Shown here piece after piece: positions 6,812 to 11,622 of a stretch of DNA of 11,622 bases; within the stretch, counting starts at the first letter, position 1, and each line of letters begins with the position of its first letter. Position numbers and translations under genes: made by a program. The notes under the pieces were generated by a model that did not search any database, was not told where the DNA came from, and saw nothing but the letters and a program-made list of their open reading frames with translations. Origin of the DNA: Entamoeba histolytica HM-1:IMSS (taxonomy: Eukaryota > Evosea > Mastigamoebida > Endamoebidae); contig NW_001915221.1 in NCBI RefSeq assembly GCF_000208925.1, positions 2,490 through 14,111 on the forward strand, in the 5' to 3' direction.

Positions 6812-9091
6812 TTATCTTGGAATCCACATTCTTAATTTTGGATTGAATTTACACATTTTTTTTAAGATTTCTTTAAAAATTCTACATTCATTATTTCCTT
6901 TTACGTCATCAGCAAATTTATCTATTACTTCATTAGTACTAACTCCTTTACCATTTTTACTTTCAATAAAATCAGCTAATCTTTCTGCAATTGACTTCTT
7001 TTCTAAATTTGATTTGTTTATATCTCCTGATTTCTTTTCTGTCATCATTTCTCTTTTTTTTTCCATTTTTAATTGATGAATTGCTCGTTCAGCAATTTTT
7101 TGGGTTTCTTCATCTGTTAGTCTTTTTTCAATATCAGTTAACCCTTTAGACTTTTCTTCAATGATTTGATTAATTCCATTTTCATTCTTATTATATATGT
7201 TATTCATAAGATCACTTTCAGTACTTTTTTTATCATTTGTTGTTACTTCTTCTTTCTCTTCTTTCTCTCCTTCAATTTCATAAACTTCTTTTTGTTTTTC
7301 ATCAATTAATTGAAAAAATTCACGAATAAATTGTTTTTTAAATTGTTTTCTTGTTTTTTCTTCTTCATTACATAAAATTTTATCAGATAATATTTCTTTT
7401 GCCATTTGTTTTTGATAAATATGTTCTTCTATTGTTCCTGAACAAATAAGTCTATAAATGATTACATCTCTGTCTTGTCCAATTCTTAATGTTCTTTCTT
7501 TTGCTTGAGAATCAACTGTTGGATTCCAATCTGGGTCATACATAATTACTCTATCTGCTCCTGTTAAATTAATTCCAAGACCACCTACTCTAGTTGTTAA
7601 AATAAATACTAACACTGTTGGGTCATTATTAAATTGTGAGATATACTCTGGTCTTTTATTACTACTAACAAGACCATCCATTCTAAGATATTTGAAGTTT
7701 TCATTTAACATCATTTGTTCAATAATATTTAACATTTGTCGAGTTTGGCAAAAGATAAGTGCTTTATGTCCTTCTTTTTTAAATTGTTTTAGTAAATCAC
7801 ATACATATTTTAGTTTACTACTTTCTTTATATATTGTTTCAGGTGTTAAGTCTTCAGTTTTATTAATCAAATGTGGATGATTACATATTTTTCTCAATGT
7901 GTCTATTGCTGCTAACATATCCATATCTCCGTCAATAACTTTTGCTATACTACTTGAATTAACATATTCTAAATACATAGATCTTTGTTTTGGTGTCAAT
8001 GGACAATAAACAAATTTTTCTTGTCTTGTTGGTAATGATGGAAGTACTTCTTTTTTTATTCTTCTCAAAAAAAATGGTGCAATCATATCTCTTAATCCTT
8101 TAGCACATTTAAGTGCAGCCATGAATTGAAAATATGATGCTGATGTATATGAACCATATCTAATGGGTTTAATGAATTGTTGTTGAAACAAAGGTAATGT
8201 GCCAAGTTTACCTGGATATACAAAATCAAATAATGACCATAACTCACTTAAGTTATTTTGAATTGGTGACCCACTTAATAATAATCTTTGATGAGCCTCT
8301 AACATTTTAACTGCTTTTGAAATCTCTGCATTAGGATTTTTAATTTTATGACCCTCATCTAATACAATACAAAACCAAAGGTATTCACTTAAAATATCTT
8401 TATGTGTTCTAATAAATTCATACGTAGTTAAATACAATGAATTATGTGTAGTATTTAATAAATTAATATTGTCTTTATTTGTAGATGACAAGTCATTATG
8501 TAATATAATTACCCTCAATGATGGAACAAATCTATGTGCTTCTGAAACCCAATGTGGTATTAGAGTTAATGGTGCTACAACAAGTGAATTACCACAAGTT
8601 AATGTTTCAGTTTTTTCTTTATTAAAGAATGTGCATTGTAATCCTTCTAAAAATGCAAGCACCATTAATGTTTTACCTAACCCCATTTCATCTCCAACAA
8701 TCCCTCCTGCATGTTGTTTAAATAATTCATACATCCATTTTACCCCTATTCGTTGATGTTCAAATAATGATTGATATAATTCATTTCTCATTACTAATCC
8801 ACTTTTAAATGTTTTTTTTTCTCCTAATGGAGCTACAGAGTCTTTTGTTTGTTTAACATTAAACCCCATTTTTTCTAGTCGTTGTTTATATATTCCTTCT
8901 ATTGCATCATCCGTCCATTCTTCTTCCTTTTCAAGATGTTCTACATATTGAACATCTTCTTCTTTTACTTCTTTTTTAATTTCTTCTTCATCTATATCTT
9001 TAAATCTATCATTCTCTTCTGGGACTATTATTTGTTCATCTCTTTGTTCTTCTTCGTCGATAATATCATCTTCTTCATATGTTCGTTTCAT
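6812..9091 (-). CDS. CSB/Rad26 (ERCC6)-like SNF2-family ATPase for transcription-coupled repair
   Basis: The protein has 759 residues. CSB/Rad26 binds stalled RNA polymerase II and uses ATP-driven DNA translocation to start transcription-coupled excision repair. Residues 1-60 are acidic. YKQRLEKMGF (68-77) matches the segment just before the CSB ATPase core. The core shows motif I GDEMGLGKT (133-141), motif Ia VVAPLTLIPHW (171-181), motif II DEGHKIKNP (245-253), motif III LLSGSPIQNN (271-280), LRKICNHPHL (399-408), ALIFCQTRQM (444-453), motif V LTTRVGGLGINLTGADR (498-514) and motif VI QAKERTLRIGQ (529-539). A charged, partly coiled-coil-like linker (about 575-700) leads to a C-terminal winged-helix-like end (about 700-759, FKEILKKMC and MWIPR) resembling the end of CSB. 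Human CSB is about twice as long. DEGH, KIKNPNA and the C-terminal end favour CSB over other SNF2 subfamilies. An in-frame TAA lies upstream of this first ATG, with no earlier ATG. Confidence 0.92.
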   Translation of the reverse strand: MKRTYEEDDIIDEEEQRDEQIIVPEENDRFKDIDEEEIKKEVKEEDVQYVEHLEKEEEWTDDAIEGIYKQRLEKMGFNVKQTKDSVAPLGEKKTFKSGLVMRNELYQSLFEHQRIGVKWMYELFKQHAGGIVGDEMGLGKTLMVLAFLEGLQCTFFNKEKTETLTCGNSLVVAPLTLIPHWVSEAHRFVPSLRVIILHNDLSSTNKDNINLLNTTHNSLYLTTYEFIRTHKDILSEYLWFCIVLDEGHKIKNPNAEISKAVKMLEAHQRLLLSGSPIQNNLSELWSLFDFVYPGKLGTLPLFQQQFIKPIRYGSYTSASYFQFMAALKCAKGLRDMIAPFFLRRIKKEVLPSLPTRQEKFVYCPLTPKQRSMYLEYVNSSSIAKVIDGDMDMLAAIDTLRKICNHPHLINKTEDLTPETIYKESSKLKYVCDLLKQFKKEGHKALIFCQTRQMLNIIEQMMLNENFKYLRMDGLVSSNKRPEYISQFNNDPTVLVFILTTRVGGLGINLTGADRVIMYDPDWNPTVDSQAKERTLRIGQDRDVIIYRLICSGTIEEHIYQKQMAKEILSDKILCNEEEKTRKQFKKQFIREFFQLIDEKQKEVYEIEGEKEEKEEVTTNDKKSTESDLMNNIYNKNENGINQIIEEKSKGLTDIEKRLTDEETQKIAERAIHQLKMEKKREMMTEKKSGDINKSNLEKKSIAERLADFIESKNGKGVSTNEVIDKFADDVKGNNECRIFKEILKKMCKFNPKLRMWIPR

Positions 9092-9142
9092 GTTTTCGGG
9101 GGTTATTTGAGTTTTTTATTATTTTTTTTTATGTTTTTTTCA

Positions 9143-9154
9143 AAAATGTTCATT
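9143..9154 (-). promoter_or_regulatory. Possible GAAC element of the CSB/Rad26-like gene
   Basis: Minus-strand AATGAACATTTT contains a GAAC core about 57-60 nt before the ATG at 9091. No good TATTTAAA-type TATA or AATTCA initiator is visible between them. This stretch has an A-rich run and a single GC patch (CCCCCG) just before the start codon. The assignment is weak. Confidence 0.25.
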
Positions 9155-9541
9155 GAAATAATGTAAGTCACTCATGGAGTTATTTCTCATTATTACTTTA
9201 TATATGACGTTTCTTTATATTATTTGAAATGTGTTATACTAGATTTTATCTTATTTTAATTTTTTAATCAGTACTACATTGTGTTAATCACTTACAATAA
9301 ATAATTTGGAATTGTTTTTTGAATATGCTTTTAATACAAATTGCCATGGAATTATTTGTTAAAGTTAAAAAAAACAATTATAGATTAGGTATTTAACAAT
9401 TGTATAGATGAATTAAAAATAAATTAAATGATTATGCTTAATAAACATAAATCAAATAACCATAGAATATCAGGAAATAAACATTTAAAAATCAGATTTA
9501 TCATGAACTATAAAAATACTTTCAATGACTATAATTTGGTG

Positions 9542-9573
9542 ATTATTCAATACACATTGGTTTATTGAATGAT
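9542..9573. repeat. 11-bp hairpin with one G-T pair
   Basis: Positions 9542-9552 pair with 9563-9573 around a 10-nt loop (CACATTGGTT). Ten of eleven pairs are Watson-Crick and one is T-G. No gene is adjacent, so a role is not apparent. Confidence 0.35.
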
Positions 9574-9802
9574 ATTATTGTGAGGTTACTAATTAAATTT
9601 TCATTCAAATATATTTATTATCATATTGTTTTTAAAATTATTATCACTATTTATTAGGAAATAATACTCATATCAATATAATTATCTAAATCTTTATTAA
9701 TAACTTGAATAATAATTGTACAAGATACTATTTATACAAATCATACTTAATAATCTTTTAATAGTCATTTGAACTTCTTTAACATTTATTATAATGATGG
9801 TA

Positions 9803-9824
9803 ACTGATATTTAATAATATCAGT
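9803..9824. repeat. Perfect 9-bp hairpin
   Basis: ACTGATATT (9803-9811) and AATATCAGT (9816-9824) pair perfectly around a TAAT loop. It stands at the start of the T-rich block of the gene-free region. Function unknown. Confidence 0.4.
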
Positions 9825-10869
9825 ATTTTCTTTATTATTGGTTTCAATTCATATTTATCATTCTTACCTCTATTAATTATTCTTTTTTCATCAATATTAT
9901 TTTTATATTCTTATTCTTTTCTTTGAGTTTTAATTTAGCATTATTAAAAAATGAAAATAATATGCACATGAATTGTTTTATGTATTTATTCTTTGTGTTT
10001 GCATAACTTAGTTATTATTTATTCTTGTACATTAAGAAGGAAGATACAAATAAACGTCATTTAATACTCTAAAACAAGAATTTTAATTTAAAGTTATTAA
10101 ATTACAAATAAAAACACAAAATGTTAAATAACAGTTCTATAGTTAATACAAGAAAGCATTGTACTCTAAAAACAAACAATTATTAATGTTATTAACATGA
10201 AATTTATAAAAAAATGAAACAAGTCAAATGATAAGATTTATGTTTTAAGAAGTAGTAATAAAATGTCAATAAAAAGAAAAGAGAAATGTTAGTTGATAAA
10301 GATATTATTTATAATTAGATATTAATTAAGTGAATGTTGAATAAGAAATAAACACAAAGAATTTTATAATAACATATAAATTTGATATTATGATATAGAA
10401 AAATAAGAAAGAATGAAGAAGATATTAAATAATTAAAAATTCATATTTGAAAATGAATTTACAAAAAAATAACAAAACTCACAATGATTATATTTGAATA
10501 ATAAATAATTATGAAATAATTTAATGATAGTAAGACATATGCATATCATTAATTACAATATTTATAATACAAAAAGAAGAAAGAATAAAAGAAAAACAGA
10601 AATTAACAAAATGAAATACATGAATTATATAATAAAATAACAGTTCATCATAATATTCGAAAAACAAAGAAATAATGAATAAAATAAAAAGATGATAAAT
10701 TAATAAATAGAAATGAGGATAGAAAATAACAAGATAGAAAATATGAAGAATAATAATAACAACAAATATTGAAATTCAATAATTATAGAGAATGAATAAA
10801 ATGAAGAATAAAACAAAAACAAATAAAGAAAAAAATGAAGGAATAATAAAATATAAATATTATACATTG

Positions 10870-10889
10870 ATAAATGAAATTTCATTTAT
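10870..10889. repeat. 20-bp perfect palindrome
   Basis: ATAAATGAAA followed immediately by its reverse complement TTTCATTTAT, with no loop. It lies inside the A-rich block. In DNA this rich in A and T a palindrome of this size may arise by chance. Confidence 0.4.
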
Positions 10890-11484
10890 TACATTTTATT
10901 AATTATCAAATGAGTATAAAATAATAATAATAATAAAATTAAATGTATTAATTCAATCAATTTACAATATAATAACATTTACAAATATGAAATGAGATAA
11001 ATAAGAATAAAATAATAGAAATATATTATATAGATGATAAAACATCATATAAAAAGAAATAAAGAAGAAAATAAAGAAGAAATTGACTTTCAATAGAATA
11101 AAATGAAATAAATAAAAGAAGGTGTTTAGAAATAAACAAAAAATAAAAGAGTAAAATGAAAAAATAAAAGAAAATATTATCAAACAAACAAAATGTTAAG
11201 TTTGAATAAAGAATAATATAAATGTCAATAATTCATGAAGAAGAAAAGAAGAAATATATAAATAATATAAATAAAAATACAATGTAATATTTATTTCAAT
11301 TGATATACATTTCAAACAAATCGAATATAAATAAATGAAATAAAAAAATACTCAATGAAAAAGTAAAAGAAATGAATGAAATAATACAAAAGAATAAATA
11401 ATGAAGTGAAACAATAAATCCAAAATAATAGTAAATAATATAGGTTAAAAATCATTTTATTTTTTAATTCACAAACAAAATAAA

Positions 11485-11498
11485 TGCAATTGCATGCA
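11485..11498. repeat. Overlapping palindromes TGCAATTGCA and TGCATGCA
   Basis: TGCAATTGCA (11485-11494) overlaps TGCATGCA (11491-11498). Both are perfect palindromes and contain several G and C bases in a very AT-rich setting. They sit just past the point where plus-strand composition changes from A-rich to T-rich. Confidence 0.4.
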
Positions 11499-11622
11499 GA
11501 TTCAAACCAGTTGATATTGTTTTTTATTAATTCTGATTCATCAATTTCTTATTTAGTATTACTTGGTATATTCTAATTTCTTGATACTAATGTGTGTTAT
11601 TATAATTTCAATACATTGAAAA

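Larger units (their letters stand above)
9155..11622. other. Long gene-free AT-rich region with strand-asymmetric blocks
   Basis: Nearly 2.5 kb with no recognisable gene on either strand. The few open frames over 60 codons here (for example minus-strand 10700-10885 and 10962-11183) give only Phe/Leu/Ile/Tyr-rich low-complexity peptides and are explained by composition. From about 9780 to 10030 the plus strand is T-rich. From about 10030 to 11450 it is strongly A-rich with G more common than C. After about 11450 it becomes T-rich again. Several small hairpins are present. No tRNA, retroelement coding sequence or long tandem array was seen. Confidence 0.6.

Noticed and set aside
5054..9091. Peroxiredoxin and CSB/Rad26-like genes as one polycistronic unit
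   Set aside because: They are over 1 kb apart. The peroxiredoxin gene has its own TATA/initiator pair, and the upstream gene has its own poly(A) motif.
8882..9166. Plus-strand open frame of 94 codons overlapping the start of the CSB/Rad26-like gene
   Set aside because: It is antisense to a well-supported gene and gives a Phe-rich product that mirrors the Glu/Lys-rich amino end of the real protein.
10700..11183. Two minus-strand open frames with hydrophobic products that could be taken for small membrane proteins
   Set aside because: Both are Phe/Leu/Ile/Tyr low-complexity readings of A-rich plus-strand DNA, with no domain, promoter or initiator pattern.
11495..11515. A tRNA-like T-loop (GATTCAAACC)
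   Set aside because: The flanking bases do not form the five-pair T-stem, and no anticodon or acceptor arm can be placed around it.
1..11622. CRISPR array, insertion sequence, viral or LINE/SINE coding remnant
   Set aside because: No regularly spaced repeats, transposase or reverse transcriptase motifs, or long terminal repeats were seen on either strand. Non-coding repeat families would need a genome search, which I could not run.

Overview
The window looks like nuclear DNA of an Entamoeba species, most likely the E. histolytica / E. dispar / E. nuttalli group. The reasons are: very AT-rich intergenic DNA; a short intron starting GTTTGT; AATTCA-type initiators and TATTTAAA-type TATA elements just upstream of start codons; TAATT poly(A) motifs on or next to stop codons; and a peroxiredoxin with the Cys-rich amino-terminal tract typical of this genus. 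The species call is inference from the sequence alone.

Layout. Positions 1-719 (minus) are the first 239 codons of a P-glycoprotein-type ABC transporter that runs off the left edge. Positions 1626-2662 (minus) are a two-exon RAD23 gene (UBL-UBA-XPC-binding-UBA) with a 92-nt intron. Positions 3467-4927 (plus) encode a secreted, probably membrane- or GPI-anchored expansin-like protein with an extra beta-sandwich-like module. Positions 5054-5743 (minus) encode a typical 2-Cys peroxiredoxin, convergent with the expansin gene and only 126 bp from it. Positions 6812-9091 (minus) encode a compact CSB/Rad26 (ERCC6)-type SNF2 ATPase. From 9092 to the end there is about 2.5 kb with no convincing gene, including a roughly 1.4 kb block that is strongly A-rich on the plus strand.

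How the genes relate. Nothing suggests an operon; each complete gene has its own promoter-like and 3'-end signals, though the signals for rad26 are weak. Two genes act in nucleotide excision repair (RAD23 in damage recognition and proteasome shuttling, CSB/Rad26 in transcription-coupled repair), and peroxiredoxin handles peroxide stress. Their closeness is most likely chance.

No clearly new biological system was found. The most interesting items are the expansin-like protein with its added C-terminal module and anchor, the very short CSB that keeps its C-terminal winged-helix-like end, the Cys-rich peroxiredoxin tract, the CAG splice acceptor in rad23, and the strand-asymmetric gene-free DNA at the right end.
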